64,000 nucleotides of DNA. Origin: Bdellovibrionales bacterium. GTDB taxonomy: Bacteria > Bdellovibrionota > Bdellovibrionia > Bdellovibrionales > UBA1609. Numbering within the stretch: the stretch's first letter is position 1; each line of letters starts with the position of its first letter. Of this stretch, positions 16,898 through 25,809 are shown piece after piece. Below the pieces are notes generated by a model. It ran no database searches and was not told the origin of the DNA. It saw only the letters and a list, made by a program, of their open reading frames with translations. The position numbers and the translations under genes were made by a program. The stretch spans positions 1,116,001 through 1,180,000 of the forward strand of contig JADJNU010000001.1 in assembly GCA_016714165.1 (NCBI GenBank). The letters are read 5' to 3'.

Positions 16898-17797
16898 TTA
16901 GGCGTGAAACAAATGATCTCGAACTAAAGGGGGTGGCTCTTCTTGCCAAAGGCTCAACACGTAGCCCCCGCCTCCAGACCCGGTTGGCTTGGCAGCCAAG
17001 GCCCCTTGACCACGAATCCATTGCAAATGATGACTGAGCTCTCCTTCGCAAAGTCCCCACTTCATAAAACAGTCACAAGCAAGATCAATTGCTCTTCCAA
17101 GTTCGGAGATGCCACGAGCTTCTTCATATTGCAGAGCACTCTGTGCCATCTCAACTGCCTGCCCCATCTGACGATCCAACCCCAGGCCCAGAGAGGGATC
17201 AGATTGGCTCAATGCTTTGATCTTATTCACGCAATCCGAAGTCACTCCACGTTGTCCACAATAGGAGAGATACCACTGAGGCTTCCAATTGAGCACCAAA
17301 GTCGTTCTCTCCCCCCCGCGAACGAATCTAATTCCCCGATGTTCCATTGCCACCGCAATATCGACCCCGCTGCTCTCGCCGTGAAAAAGATTTTCAAGTT
17401 CTCGGGAAAATTCATAGATCTGGTCAAACTTGAGCCATTCCAAAGCCATGAGCCAACGACTCACTGTCACACACAAAGTGGCAGAGGCACCGAGCCCAGC
17501 CCCCAACGGGACCTGACAGTCAATCACCAAAGTTCCCTTTAACTGGTCTCTCTTTTTTCCAAGCTTTTCCAAAGCTCTCTCGACCAGCCCCCAAAACAAC
17601 AAGGAAATCTCCTCAGAGTGAGGACCCTGAAACTGAACTTTCACGGGCTCATTTAAATAAGACAGAGCAAGATCAATATACCGGCTTTCAATCGGAAAAA
17701 CGAGTGCAGGATATCCTCGCAACACGGCATGTTCTCCCGCAAGAATCCACTTTCCATAAGACCGATTTTGACTTGAAGTGTGCGCGGTCAGAGTCAT
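16898..17797 (-). CDS. mvk: mevalonate kinase
   Basis: GHMP kinase of about 299 residues. Start taken as ATG 17797 because it forms an ATGA with the mvaD stop; upstream extension to 17935 lies inside mvaD and is not credible. Motifs: YGKWILAGEHAVLRGYPAL (motif 1), PLGAGLGASATL (phosphate-binding motif 2), GESSGVDIAVA (catalytic Asp region), and TGSGGGGYVLSL (motif 3). Phosphorylates mevalonate with ATP, first kinase of the pathway to IPP. Last gene of the pathway block fni-mvaA-mvaK2-mvaD-mvk. The mevalonate versus phosphomevalonate assignment between the two kinases is from motif similarity and gene order. Confidence 0.82.
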   Translation of the reverse strand: MTLTAHTSSQNRSYGKWILAGEHAVLRGYPALVFPIESRYIDLALSYLNEPVKVQFQGPHSEEISLLFWGLVERALEKLGKKRDQLKGTLVIDCQVPLGAGLGASATLCVTVSRWLMALEWLKFDQIYEFSRELENLFHGESSGVDIAVAMEHRGIRFVRGGERTTLVLNWKPQWYLSYCGQRGVTSDCVNKIKALSQSDPSLGLGLDRQMGQAVEMAQSALQYEEARGISELGRAIDLACDCFMKWGLCEGELSHHLQWIRGQGALAAKPTGSGGGGYVLSLWQEEPPPLVRDHLFHA

Positions 17798-18771
17798 GAG
17801 CCAAAAACCCTCCCCACACCCCCCAAGCTCCCTCTCAGTTGTGAAGCGAGCTCCTTCTGCTCTGGACGATAAAGCAGATGCACGTTTGCACCGGCATCCA
17901 TTGTCACCAAAGGTCCGTCCTTGCTTTTTTCCCACTCGTTTCTGATGATCTCTAAAACGGCCAAAGACTCCGGCTTCATGTATCCAAAACTGGGTTTGCT
18001 CGTTTCAAAAAGACAGTGCATGTCCCAAAATTCTGCCCAACAAATTTCAAAACACTGAGTCCAATTTTGCAATTGCATGGCCTTTAAGAGAAGATCTGTC
18101 CTTCTCTCTGCTCTCTCACTCCGACCCAAAAACAAATCACTCGTCACCACTCGCTGATGAGCCTCGCTGCTTGAGACTGATTTTTTTCCGCTCTCCACAA
18201 CGACGGCCTGGTGAATCAATGATCGATAGGGCAAATCAAGTGGACGCGCTCCTTCTTGTGTCCAAACAGCCCAAGGAGAAAAAAATGATCGACAAGAGGA
18301 TCCACTCCCCTTTCGACTTAGCTGGGACAATGTTTGAAGGTCAATGGATTTCCCTCTCTCGCCTGTCGCTAAATCCCCTGTGCTCTCTGCAAGCTCAGCC
18401 GTTGCGAGAGTCAAGGCTGCAAAGCTGGAAGCAGAGCTTGCGAGTCCACAATCAGAAGGAAAATTATTGGCACTGCAAACCCGGAAAAATCCTGGGATTC
18501 CCCAGACCTCCTTGAGGTGTTTAAAGTGACTTAAGAATCTCTGCCTGCCTGCCTCAGAGAGTTCCACCTGAAACGGAAATTCAGGATCAGCTAAGGAATC
18601 CCATTGATCGAATCCCTCCGAGACTTTCTCGATCACCACGGCTGTCCGCAAATGTTCTAGCGTATATGATAGGGAGGAATTCACTGGCTGATTTTGCTGT
18701 GAAGAAACTTTACCCATGTATTTGATTAAAGCAATATTCGAGGGAGCCGTCGCTCGCACCTGTATTTTCAT
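17794..18771 (-). CDS. mvaD: diphosphomevalonate decarboxylase
   Basis: 325 residues, typical length. Landmarks: APSNIALIKYMGK at the N-terminus, SANNFPSDCGLASSASSFAAL (ATP-binding loop), RKGSGSSCRSFF, and TMDAGANVHLLY containing the catalytic Asp. Converts diphosphomevalonate to isopentenyl diphosphate with ATP hydrolysis and loss of CO2. ATG overlaps the stop of the upstream kinase (TAATG) and its own stop overlaps the mevalonate kinase start (ATGA), so the three are translationally coupled. Cytosolic. Confidence 0.93.
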   Translation of the reverse strand: MKIQVRATAPSNIALIKYMGKVSSQQNQPVNSSLSYTLEHLRTAVVIEKVSEGFDQWDSLADPEFPFQVELSEAGRQRFLSHFKHLKEVWGIPGFFRVCSANNFPSDCGLASSASSFAALTLATAELAESTGDLATGERGKSIDLQTLSQLSRKGSGSSCRSFFSPWAVWTQEGARPLDLPYRSLIHQAVVVESGKKSVSSSEAHQRVVTSDLFLGRSERAERRTDLLLKAMQLQNWTQCFEICWAEFWDMHCLFETSKPSFGYMKPESLAVLEIIRNEWEKSKDGPLVTMDAGANVHLLYRPEQKELASQLRGSLGGVGRVFGS

Positions 18772-19745
18772 TAATTCCCGGCCTCAAAATGAACAAAAGG
18801 GAGACTCACTGCTCTCTCTCCTAACACGGATTTTGGAGACTCCGCCAGATCAAATTCGATTTTCAATCCCTGCCCTAGATCTTCGACTTCCGCCTCAAAA
18901 CAAAGACCAAGTCCTGATGCCAATTCGAAGATTCTGTTTTTTTCAGACGGCCTGTGAAAAAGCACAATAATATCAGCGCCCATGGCTCCGCAGCCTTTTG
19001 CTGCCAGTACAACCTCATGCTGCCGCAACTGAGCAAGGAGAGGCTGAACTTCGGAGTGAATGAGGCCTTTCGCCTCTAACTTGAATCCAAATTCTCTGAC
19101 AGCAGCGATAAATCCTGCCTCATTGCGAGATTGAAAGGAACTCAATCCCGCGTCCACAGAAGAGCTCAAATCTGAATAAGTTGGAATTGAAATCTGAGCT
19201 AAGTGATGATGGGTCGAAACCTTGAGTGAAGTTCTCCACAAAGAAAATGCGAGGTCAGCGAAAGGCCATTCTTCATTCTGCAACTGAAAAGGTTGAGAAC
19301 GAAATTGACTGATGCCTCCGATCCATTGAGCCATGACATCACTGCCACTCGGAGCCACTCCCTCTCCTGAAAAAGCAACTGAGCGATAGGCTTGCAGAGC
19401 ATTTTGGGGTGATAATTTTTGAGCCCATTCTGATGGTGAAACATCGCCCAACTGCGACCAAACATAAACACCAATAAATTGTGCGCTTGAGGCCCCTAAG
19501 CCTCCCTTTCCTTCGTGGGGGTCGAAGAATTTCATTTGGGCTCTCTGAAATAGGGAACTATGAAAACGCACCCACTTTCCTGCCGGGCTATGAGGATGAA
19601 TCCCTTCGCAAGATCCTGCTCCCTTCATGTCTATTTCAAGGCAGAAGCGTGGACCAGTTGCTGCGAGCAAGGCAGCCCCTCCGGTCAGAACGGAATATTC
19701 ACCGAGAAGAAAGGTTTTGCCAGGAAGAGAGATCTGAACCTTCAT
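18771..19745 (-). CDS. mvaK2: phosphomevalonate kinase (GHMP family)
   Basis: 324 residues. GHMP motifs: LPGKTFLLGEYSVLTGGAAL, KGGLGASSAQF (motif 2), a segment GVAPSGSDVMAQ, and AAKGCGAMGADIIVLF (motif 3). Within a mevalonate operon the second GHMP kinase is expected to be phosphomevalonate kinase, making diphosphomevalonate for MvaD. ATG has GGGAG about five bases upstream; it starts eight bases after the mvaA stop. The assignment versus mevalonate kinase is from context and the KGxGAMGAD motif. Confidence 0.83.
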   Translation of the reverse strand: MKVQISLPGKTFLLGEYSVLTGGAALLAATGPRFCLEIDMKGAGSCEGIHPHSPAGKWVRFHSSLFQRAQMKFFDPHEGKGGLGASSAQFIGVYVWSQLGDVSPSEWAQKLSPQNALQAYRSVAFSGEGVAPSGSDVMAQWIGGISQFRSQPFQLQNEEWPFADLAFSLWRTSLKVSTHHHLAQISIPTYSDLSSSVDAGLSSFQSRNEAGFIAAVREFGFKLEAKGLIHSEVQPLLAQLRQHEVVLAAKGCGAMGADIIVLFHRPSEKNRIFELASGLGLCFEAEVEDLGQGLKIEFDLAESPKSVLGERAVSLPFVHFEAGN

Positions 19746-19753
19746 TGTTCTCC

Positions 19754-21091
19754 CTAAACTGGCTCATGAGGCGAAAAAGTGACCGGCTGAATCTTACTTC
19801 GAAGCTCCCTCAAGGCCTCAACGGCATGACCCAAGCTAATCCGTTTTGTCATTTCCAAAATTTCTTCCAGGCGCAATTGAAGCATCGGAATCTCCTTTTC
19901 TTGAGCTCCTGCCGCCAAGGTCAAGTTTTTAATATGTAACTTCATATGGCCCTCGACTATTCCAACTGTCGTCAAGGCTCTCAGTGCTCCAAGATTCTGA
20001 ACCAATCCCACCGCGCCACAAATCCTCGAAAGATCTTCAGATGATTCAATCTCAAGCATGCGTATGGCCATCTGAGCCGTCGGATGAAGATTTGTGACCC
20101 CTCCAACAACTCCCAAAATAATCGGCGCAGAAAGGACCCCAACCAAGGTGTCTTCCTCTCTTTTCCAAGTGGTAATCGAGCTGTATTGACCGCCACGCGA
20201 GGCGTAGGAGTGAACTCCTGCCTCAACAGCTCGCCAATCATTTCCCGTTGCGATCAATATGGGATCAATCCCATTGAGCACACCTTTGTTATTCGTTGCT
20301 GCTCGATAAGGATCACGCTGTGCAAACAAGGAAGCTTCTTCGATACGGTCCATTGCTTCGTGGTCATGGCTCTTAACTCTTATTTCTGCTCGAGTCAGTC
20401 GAGTGTCCACCAAATTGGACAGAATACACATGGTCACAGTTTCGCCCGTTAAAATTTCTATGGGTCCCTTTAGATACTCACAAACTTGATTCATGATGTT
20501 GGCGCCCATTGCCTCACAAGGATCAGCCAGGACATGTAGGACGGCCATTTGATCTCCGTCACCACGATCTAGAAACCGAACTTCAATGTCACGAACACCG
20601 CCACCACGACGAACCAAACCAAAAGCCACATCCGCATTGGCCGCTGCGATCAAGGACTCTTTTCGTTCCATTACCCGAGAAGTGAAGGATTCTGGAGATT
20701 TCACGCGAGCAATCTGAATTTGCCCAATGATGTTCTTCCCGATAATTTCTGTTTTTATTGATCCCTTTTCACGAATCCACTTTGCCGTCTTTGAGGCCGC
20801 TGCGATAATGGAGGTTTCTTCTACGGCCATTGGAACCATTCGCGGTTTTCCATCAATCACCAGATTAGAAACGACTCCCATCGGCAGCTGAAAATAGCCG
20901 ATCACATTCTCAATCAGCTTTTCAGCTAATTCGGTCCCCTGCAATCCTCCCGCCTTCAGAAATCTCACATCTTCTGGGCTGAGAGCTCCCATTTTTATCA
21001 GGCGCTGGTAGCGCTCCTCACGCGAGAGTTTGGAAAAACCACCAAATAAACCCTGTATATCTTTCTTTTCTAAGCCTGAACCCATTCCCAT
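19754..21091 (-). CDS. mvaA: hydroxymethylglutaryl-CoA reductase, class II-like
   Basis: 445 residues. Features: VVSNLVIDGKPRMVPMAVEE with the catalytic Glu, a CEAMGANIMN substrate motif (Cys-Glu in place of the common Gly-Asp), ATNNKGVLNGI with the catalytic Lys, GNDWRAVEAG with the catalytic Asp, and EGHMKLHI with the catalytic His near the C-terminus. The lack of membrane helices and the length fit class II bacterial enzymes. It makes mevalonate from HMG-CoA (or the reverse in degradative relatives); presence among biosynthetic kinases argues for the forward direction. The start overlaps the end of fni by about 22 bases. Confidence 0.93.
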   Translation of the reverse strand: MGMGSGLEKKDIQGLFGGFSKLSREERYQRLIKMGALSPEDVRFLKAGGLQGTELAEKLIENVIGYFQLPMGVVSNLVIDGKPRMVPMAVEETSIIAAASKTAKWIREKGSIKTEIIGKNIIGQIQIARVKSPESFTSRVMERKESLIAAANADVAFGLVRRGGGVRDIEVRFLDRGDGDQMAVLHVLADPCEAMGANIMNQVCEYLKGPIEILTGETVTMCILSNLVDTRLTRAEIRVKSHDHEAMDRIEEASLFAQRDPYRAATNNKGVLNGIDPILIATGNDWRAVEAGVHSYASRGGQYSSITTWKREEDTLVGVLSAPIILGVVGGVTNLHPTAQMAIRMLEIESSEDLSRICGAVGLVQNLGALRALTTVGIVEGHMKLHIKNLTLAAGAQEKEIPMLQLRLEEILEMTKRISLGHAVEALRELRSKIQPVTFSPHEPV

Positions 21092-22167
21092 ATTCCTTTG
21101 CTCTTTAGTTCACTGATGTCTGCGCAACCGGTGCAAAACATGGCTGTTTTCAATTCAAATTCAAAGCACTCCATTTTTTCTCTCAGCTGACCTTCTCCTT
21201 CGATTGCGGCCGCCAAAAGTGGTTGTGCCGACCCGACAATACCTGCTCCCATCGCCAGGAGTTTTGCTGCGTCCAATCCCGACCTCACTCCACCAGAAGC
21301 CCACACCTCAAATCCAAGATCTAATTCCTGAACCGATCGCATTGATTCTACTGTACTGATGCCCCAATTCCAAAAGGCCCGTGCCGCATAATGTCTAACA
21401 GAACCCTCAACAGAGCGCCCCCCTTCAATTCGACCCCAATGAGTCCCACCCAATCCACTTAAATCGACAGCTGCAATGCCCGTTTCCATCAAACGCAACA
21501 AAGTTGACTTAGAAAAACCACAACCGGTTTCCTTCAGCACGACGGGAACTGAAAGGTGCCGACACAGTTCCTTTAAAGCCTTTAGCCCTCCCTTGAACTG
21601 TGGAGTTCCCTCTGGCTGTAGGCATTCCTGGAGGGGATTTGTGTGAATAATCATAGCACTGGCCTCAAGGGACTCCACCAGCCGCTCCACCAAAGAATGA
21701 GAACTTCGAATGAGCTGGGACAAACCCAAATTGCCCAAAAGCACAACCCCGGAGGCACCCTCCCTAACCATCCTCCATTCAACATCCATTTCGCGATCAA
21801 CCAACTGGCGACGCTGAGATCCCACTCCCATCATCCAGCCCCTCTCAGCGCAAGCTCGAGCCAATCGACGATTGAGATCAACACCTTCCGCATGCCCAGC
21901 AGTCATCGAACTCACCAAAAAGGGAGTGCGCAAATCTTGCCCAAGAGAGAGGGTTCCAATTCGAATGTCTGAAAAATCTAACTCAGGCAAAGCCTCATGC
22001 TGAAGGGAGATTCGATCAAGACCGGAAAGACCAAAGGCCTCACATCGCTCTTCAAGAGAAAGTCGTATGTGATCCCGCTTGCGGTTCTCGAATGCGTGGG
22101 AAAAACTCTGAGAGGAGTCTGCCTTGGACTCTTTATCCCCCGTGTCCACAATACTCCGCTTTCCCAC
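21070..22167 (-). CDS. fni: type 2 isopentenyl-diphosphate delta-isomerase
   Basis: 365 residues from GTG 22167. FMN/NADPH-dependent TIM-barrel signatures: ENRKRDHIRLSL near the N-terminus, SSMTAGHAEG, GVGSQRRQ, HTNPLQE, VVLKETGCG, DLSGLGGTHW and WASGGVRSGLDAAKLL. It interconverts IPP and DMAPP at the end of the mevalonate route. It is the first gene of the pathway operon, 37 bases after the rplT stop, with the rplT terminator between, so it probably has its own promoter or reads through. mvaS (HMG-CoA synthase) is not in the window. Confidence 0.93.
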   Translation of the reverse strand: MGKRSIVDTGDKESKADSSQSFSHAFENRKRDHIRLSLEERCEAFGLSGLDRISLQHEALPELDFSDIRIGTLSLGQDLRTPFLVSSMTAGHAEGVDLNRRLARACAERGWMMGVGSQRRQLVDREMDVEWRMVREGASGVVLLGNLGLSQLIRSSHSLVERLVESLEASAMIIHTNPLQECLQPEGTPQFKGGLKALKELCRHLSVPVVLKETGCGFSKSTLLRLMETGIAAVDLSGLGGTHWGRIEGGRSVEGSVRHYAARAFWNWGISTVESMRSVQELDLGFEVWASGGVRSGLDAAKLLAMGAGIVGSAQPLLAAAIEGEGQLREKMECFEFELKTAMFCTGCADISELKSKGIWEWVQA

Positions 22168-22186
22168 GATTTCTCATTATTACGGG

Positions 22187-22214
22187 AAAAAATCCGAACA
22201 CTCCTTACGGAGTG
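22187..22214 (-). terminator. intrinsic terminator after rplT
   Basis: Stem CACTCC/GGAGTG with a four-base loop that contains the rplT stop codon, followed on the minus strand by TTCGGA and six T. It separates the translation operon thrS-infC-rpmI-rplT from the mevalonate operon. Confidence 0.7.
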
Positions 22215-22555
22215 CCCATTATTTGATGAACTAGCTTGCCAAATGCTGACGCATCGTGAACCGCCAGATCTGCCAAAGATTTCCTATCGAGCTCAATTTT
22301 TGATTTTACCAATGCACCCATCAATCGAGAGTAAGTCGTCCCATTCAGTCTTGCCGCTGCATTGATACGAATCGTCCAAAGCTTTCGCATTTCTCGCTTG
22401 CGAACCTTACGATCGCGATAGGAATAGGCCATCGCTCTGTCATTTTTTTCCACTGCATGAGTGAAACAGGTCCCATTTGCATTGCGATACCCTTTGGCTC
22501 GTTTAAGAACCTTTTTATGCCGACGACGGGATGTAAATCCACCTTTTACGCGCAT
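22205..22555 (-). CDS. rplT: 50S ribosomal protein L20
   Basis: 116 residues, the normal length. Starts MRVKGGFTSRRRHKKVLK and contains the conserved KGYRNANGTCF and RDRKVRKREMRKLWI-like core (RKLWTIRINAAARLNG). L20 binds 23S rRNA early in 50S assembly and often represses its own operon. It lies 12 bases downstream of rpmI, the usual infC-rpmI-rplT order, and ends in an intrinsic terminator. Confidence 0.97.
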   Translation of the reverse strand: MRVKGGFTSRRRHKKVLKRAKGYRNANGTCFTHAVEKNDRAMAYSYRDRKVRKREMRKLWTIRINAAARLNGTTYSRLMGALVKSKIELDRKSLADLAVHDASAFGKLVHQIMGTP

Positions 22556-22567
22556 GATCTACCTCCC

Positions 22568-22759
22568 TCAGAGAACCAGCTGCCGCTGGAGTTGATATTC
22601 ATTGGACGAACAAACATATACCATCTGTCCCAAATGACGTTTTCGCTTAGAACTCTTTTTTGTCAAAATGTGACGCAGATTTGGTTGCTTGTGCTTTATT
22701 TTTCCGCTTGGCTTGGCGCGGAAACGCTTCTTCGCTCCGCTATGAGTCTTTAGCTTCAC
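22568..22759 (-). CDS. rpmI: 50S ribosomal protein L35
   Basis: 63 residues. Family start MKLKTHSGAKKRFR and the core KHKQPNLRHILTKKSSKRKRHLG are clear. Small basic component of the large ribosomal subunit. Spaced 165 bases from infC, leaving a leader that can fold, and only 12 bases from rplT. GGAG lies just upstream of the start (AGACAGGAGATAGT). Confidence 0.97.
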   Translation of the reverse strand: MKLKTHSGAKKRFRAKPSGKIKHKQPNLRHILTKKSSKRKRHLGQMVYVCSSNEYQLQRQLVL

Positions 22760-22871
22760 ACTATCTCCTGTCTGAAAAGGCGGAAAAACCAGGATTGATC
22801 TTTCACTTCTTAGAGCCGATTTCAGCTTATCGAATTAAATCGAGGGGCTACTTGTACTATGCTCGGGACCT

Positions 22872-22897
22872 AGGGGGCAAGTAGATTTGCGCCCCCT
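22872..22897 (-). promoter_or_regulatory. hairpin in the rpmI-rplT leader
   Basis: In the 165-base space between infC and rpmI, AGGGGGC and GCCCCCT form a perfect 7-bp stem around a 12-base loop on the minus-strand transcript, 28 bases past the infC stop. No T-tract follows, so it is not a plain terminator. In many bacteria this leader binds L20 for feedback control; that role here is inferred from position only. Confidence 0.4.
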
Positions 22898-22924
22898 CAC
22901 GTCTTTACTCAAAACGGAGCTCAG

Positions 22925-23593
22925 TCAAAGCCCCTGTTCCTCGGCCGCCTCTTCGTCGGATTCCCTGTTCGAGGCGTCATCTTCCTTCTTTTGCTCCGGA
23001 TGAAGCTTTCTATATTCCTTTATTTTAAGGATATCTGGAGAAAGGAGCACAAACATCTGCCTTCCTTCCCTTTTTGGGGGCGACTCTTGAATAGCGATAT
23101 CAATTAATCCCAAAGAAATTTTTTCCAGTAGCTTGAACCCCTGCTCCTGGTGTGCCATCTCCCGCCCCTGAAACCGCAGGTTCACTTTCACCTTGTCCCC
23201 GTCCAACAAAAAACGCCGGGCATGGCGCAATTTAACCTCAAGATCGTGCTGATCCGTCCTCGGACGAACCTGAATCTCCTTGATCGTAATGACCGTCTGG
23301 TTCTTCTTTGCATTTTTCTCTTTCTTCTTGGATTCGTATTTCCATTTACCATAATCGATAATTTTACACGTGGGAGGTTTCGCCGTTGGAGCTATTTCGA
23401 TCAAATCCAGCTGGCGATCTTCGGCCATTCTGAGGGCTTCCGAGACAGACATCACTCCAACCATCGTCCCATCCTCATCGATTACCCTCACCTGTGGGGC
23501 TGAGATCTCACGATTAACTCGGTAACCATCGCCCTTTTTCTCTGATTTTCCAGTTCGATTTCCTGTGCGAGTTCCTGTCTTAAGCGGCTGAAT
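22925..23593 (-). CDS. infC: translation initiation factor IF-3, AUU start
   Basis: 222 residues. The start is placed at ATT 23593-23591: AGGAGG (23605-23600) is six bases upstream, no ATG/GTG/TTG fits nearby, and the frame then carries the conserved YRVNREISAPQVRVIDEDG that an internal GTG start at 23491 would lose. AUU is the classical autoregulatory start codon of infC, because IF-3 itself rejects it. Other marks: DLIEIAPTAKPPTCKI, YGKWKYE, KEIQVRPRTDQHD. The N-terminus has a basic extension of about 22 residues and the C-terminus an acidic tail. It begins 14 bases after the thrS stop. Confidence 0.93.
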   Translation of the reverse strand: MQPLKTGTRTGNRTGKSEKKGDGYRVNREISAPQVRVIDEDGTMVGVMSVSEALRMAEDRQLDLIEIAPTAKPPTCKIIDYGKWKYESKKKEKNAKKNQTVITIKEIQVRPRTDQHDLEVKLRHARRFLLDGDKVKVNLRFQGREMAHQEQGFKLLEKISLGLIDIAIQESPPKREGRQMFVLLSPDILKIKEYRKLHPEQKKEDDASNRESDEEAAEEQGL

Positions 23594-23599
23594 AGGATT

Positions 23600-23605
23600 C
23601 CTCCT
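23600..23605 (-). promoter_or_regulatory. strong Shine-Dalgarno AGGAGG fixing the infC AUU start
   Basis: Perfect AGGAGG on the minus strand directly after the thrS stop (23608-23610) and six bases before ATT 23593. It is the main sequence argument that infC initiates at AUU. Confidence 0.85.
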
Positions 23606-23607
23606 GG

Positions 23608-25587
23608 TTAAATTGTACTCTTTGCCCTATCAGCTAGATGGGAGGGACCCTCCGCTAGCCAGGGACTGGTCACGAGACGTTCTTTTATTTCATTTAAAAC
23701 CAATGCTTCAAATTCCTTAGCGGGGACGTCGCTCTTATTCTCACCAGTTTTCAACCGCACACTCACCCCTGCAGCCTCGACTTCTTTATCCCCAATGATC
23801 AACATGTAGGGAACCTTCTGCATTTGGGCCTCACGGATCTTAAATCCCAGCTTCTCGCCACGAGCATCTAAATGAACTCGAATACCAGCTGCACGAAGGC
23901 TCGCAAACAACTGCTGGCAATAATCAGTTTGACGCTCAGTAACATTGAGAATTGACACCTGAACCGGAGCTAACCACAGCGGGAGATGTCCCCCAATATA
24001 CTCTAGGTAAACGCCAATAAAACGCTCCAGGGATCCTAAAATGGCTCGATGAAGCATCACGGGCCGGTGCTCGCTGTTGTCATCTCCCGTGAACTTTAGG
24101 TTGAAAGCCTCAGGCATGTTAAAATCGCATTGCAGGGTACCTAACTGCCAGGGACGTTTGATCGCGTCCACAAACATGATGTCCAATTTGGGCCCGTAAA
24201 ATGCCCCATCTCCAGCGTTGACCGTGAAAGGCAATTCGAGCTCATTGAGCCCATCGCGAAGGGCCTTCTCTGCTTGATCCCAGACCTGCTCCGATCCCAT
24301 TCTCTTCTCAGGGCGAGTGGATAAAAATATTTTATATTCATGAAGACCAAGCTCACTATAGACTTCGCTCAGAAATCTCATGAACTGAGAAATTTCCTTT
24401 TGAAGATCCTTAACATCACAAAAAATATGGGCGTCATCCTGACAGAAGGTGCGAACTCGAGTCAAACCGTGCATCACCCCACTGCGCTCATAACGGTGGA
24501 GTCGTCCAAAATCAGCAATTCGATAAGGAAGATCTCGATAAGATTTTTTGTCCGAGCCATAAAGCAAACAGTGCCCAGGACAGTTCATGGGCTTCACTGA
24601 AAAATCTCTTTCGTCAATTTTCGTGAAATACATGTTTTCACGATAATTCTCGAAATGGCCGGACTGATGGTAAAGATCAACGTCATATATTTGTGGAGTA
24701 ATGACCTCTTGGAAGTCAAATTTGCGGTATTTTTCCCTTATGTAGCGTACCAGCTCATTGTAAACAATGGTCCCTTTGGGAGTAAAAAAAGGCCCCCCGG
24801 GAGCGAGCTGATGAAACACAAACAGCCCTAAATCTTTTCCCAACTTCCGATGATCTCTCTTTTTAGCTTCTTCAATGTTGTGAAGATGCTGTGCCAAATC
24901 CTTTTTATCATTGAACGCCGTCGCATAGATCCTCTGTAAACGATCCCGAGACTCATCCCCTCGCCAATACGAGCCTGCTACCGACAAAATCTTAAATGCC
25001 TTGATCTGACTTAAGTTTTGAACATGGGGACCTCGACAAAGATCAAACCAATCGCCCTGGTAATAAAGACTAACTTCTTTAGCTCCCAAGTCTTGTATCA
25101 ATTCAACCTTATATTTTTCACCCATCCCTTTAAAAATGGCGATGGCTTTGTCTGCGGCCATATCTTCACGGCGAATATCAAGACCCCGTTTCAAAATTTC
25201 CTGAACTTTACTTTCGATTTGTTCCAACATCTCGGGGGTGAAATTTTTAGGAGAATCAAAATCATAATAGAAGCCATTTTCGATGACTGGCCCTATTGTC
25301 ACCTTTACGTCTGGCCACAACTCCTGAACGGCCTGAGCCATCACATGAGCACAAGAATGTCTCACGACTTCCAGAGCTTCCGGCATTTGCAATGTCACAA
25401 TTCGGAGTCTATCTCGGTCCTTCAAACGACGGCGCAGGTCAGTCACCTCAGGCTCATCATTAACCAGTCCGCCTACTGTATCCTTGGCTAATCGCGTCCC
25501 AATCGACTGGGCAACCTCAAGAATGCTAGGCTCATGATCAAACTCTCTCACCGAATTATCAGGAAGAACAACGCGTATGACAGACAT
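23608..25587 (-). CDS. thrS: threonyl-tRNA synthetase
   Basis: 659 residues. N-terminal TGS domain (SVIRVVLPDNSVREF), editing domain with HSCAHVMAQAV, then class II catalytic core: GPFFTPKGTIVYNELVRYI, QEVITPQIY, MNCPGHC (zinc Cys), RYERSGVMHGLTRVR (motif 2) and HRAILGSLERFIG (motif 3), and an anticodon-binding C-terminal domain. Charges tRNA-Thr. First gene of thrS-infC-rpmI-rplT. No T-box-like leader was recognised upstream. The ribosome site before ATG 25587 is weak. Confidence 0.97.
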   Translation of the reverse strand: MSVIRVVLPDNSVREFDHEPSILEVAQSIGTRLAKDTVGGLVNDEPEVTDLRRRLKDRDRLRIVTLQMPEALEVVRHSCAHVMAQAVQELWPDVKVTIGPVIENGFYYDFDSPKNFTPEMLEQIESKVQEILKRGLDIRREDMAADKAIAIFKGMGEKYKVELIQDLGAKEVSLYYQGDWFDLCRGPHVQNLSQIKAFKILSVAGSYWRGDESRDRLQRIYATAFNDKKDLAQHLHNIEEAKKRDHRKLGKDLGLFVFHQLAPGGPFFTPKGTIVYNELVRYIREKYRKFDFQEVITPQIYDVDLYHQSGHFENYRENMYFTKIDERDFSVKPMNCPGHCLLYGSDKKSYRDLPYRIADFGRLHRYERSGVMHGLTRVRTFCQDDAHIFCDVKDLQKEISQFMRFLSEVYSELGLHEYKIFLSTRPEKRMGSEQVWDQAEKALRDGLNELELPFTVNAGDGAFYGPKLDIMFVDAIKRPWQLGTLQCDFNMPEAFNLKFTGDDNSEHRPVMLHRAILGSLERFIGVYLEYIGGHLPLWLAPVQVSILNVTERQTDYCQQLFASLRAAGIRVHLDARGEKLGFKIREAQMQKVPYMLIIGDKEVEAAGVSVRLKTGENKSDVPAKEFEALVLNEIKERLVTSPWLAEGPSHLADRAKSTI

Positions 25588-25809
25588 CAGCTTGTGAAGC
25601 AGGTGGTTATCAGATCTTGAATTGATCGATCAGCCATGAAGTTATTTCCATTCTCAATTTAACGGAGCTCGCCTGAGCCCTCACTCGCGTGGGCAACCAC
25701 ACACCGATAGGGGCCTCACCTAACTCCTAAGCCTCCATGATAGATGAATTACGCGAAAAAGGGAAGCCCCTCCAAAAAAAAACCAAGCGTCCCAATCTCA
25801 AGAACCCTT
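25588..25809. other. intergenic region upstream of thrS
   Basis: About 220 bases between the thrS start and the end of the next minus-strand gene. It has A9 at about 25774-25783 and a weak AGGG/CCCT hairpin with a T5 tail on the minus strand that may terminate the upstream gene. The thrS promoter should be here but I cannot place it. Confidence 0.35.

Noticed and set aside
17798..17935. Long N-terminus of mevalonate kinase
   Set aside because: Lies wholly within mvaD and lacks family likeness; the ATGA overlap gives a natural start.
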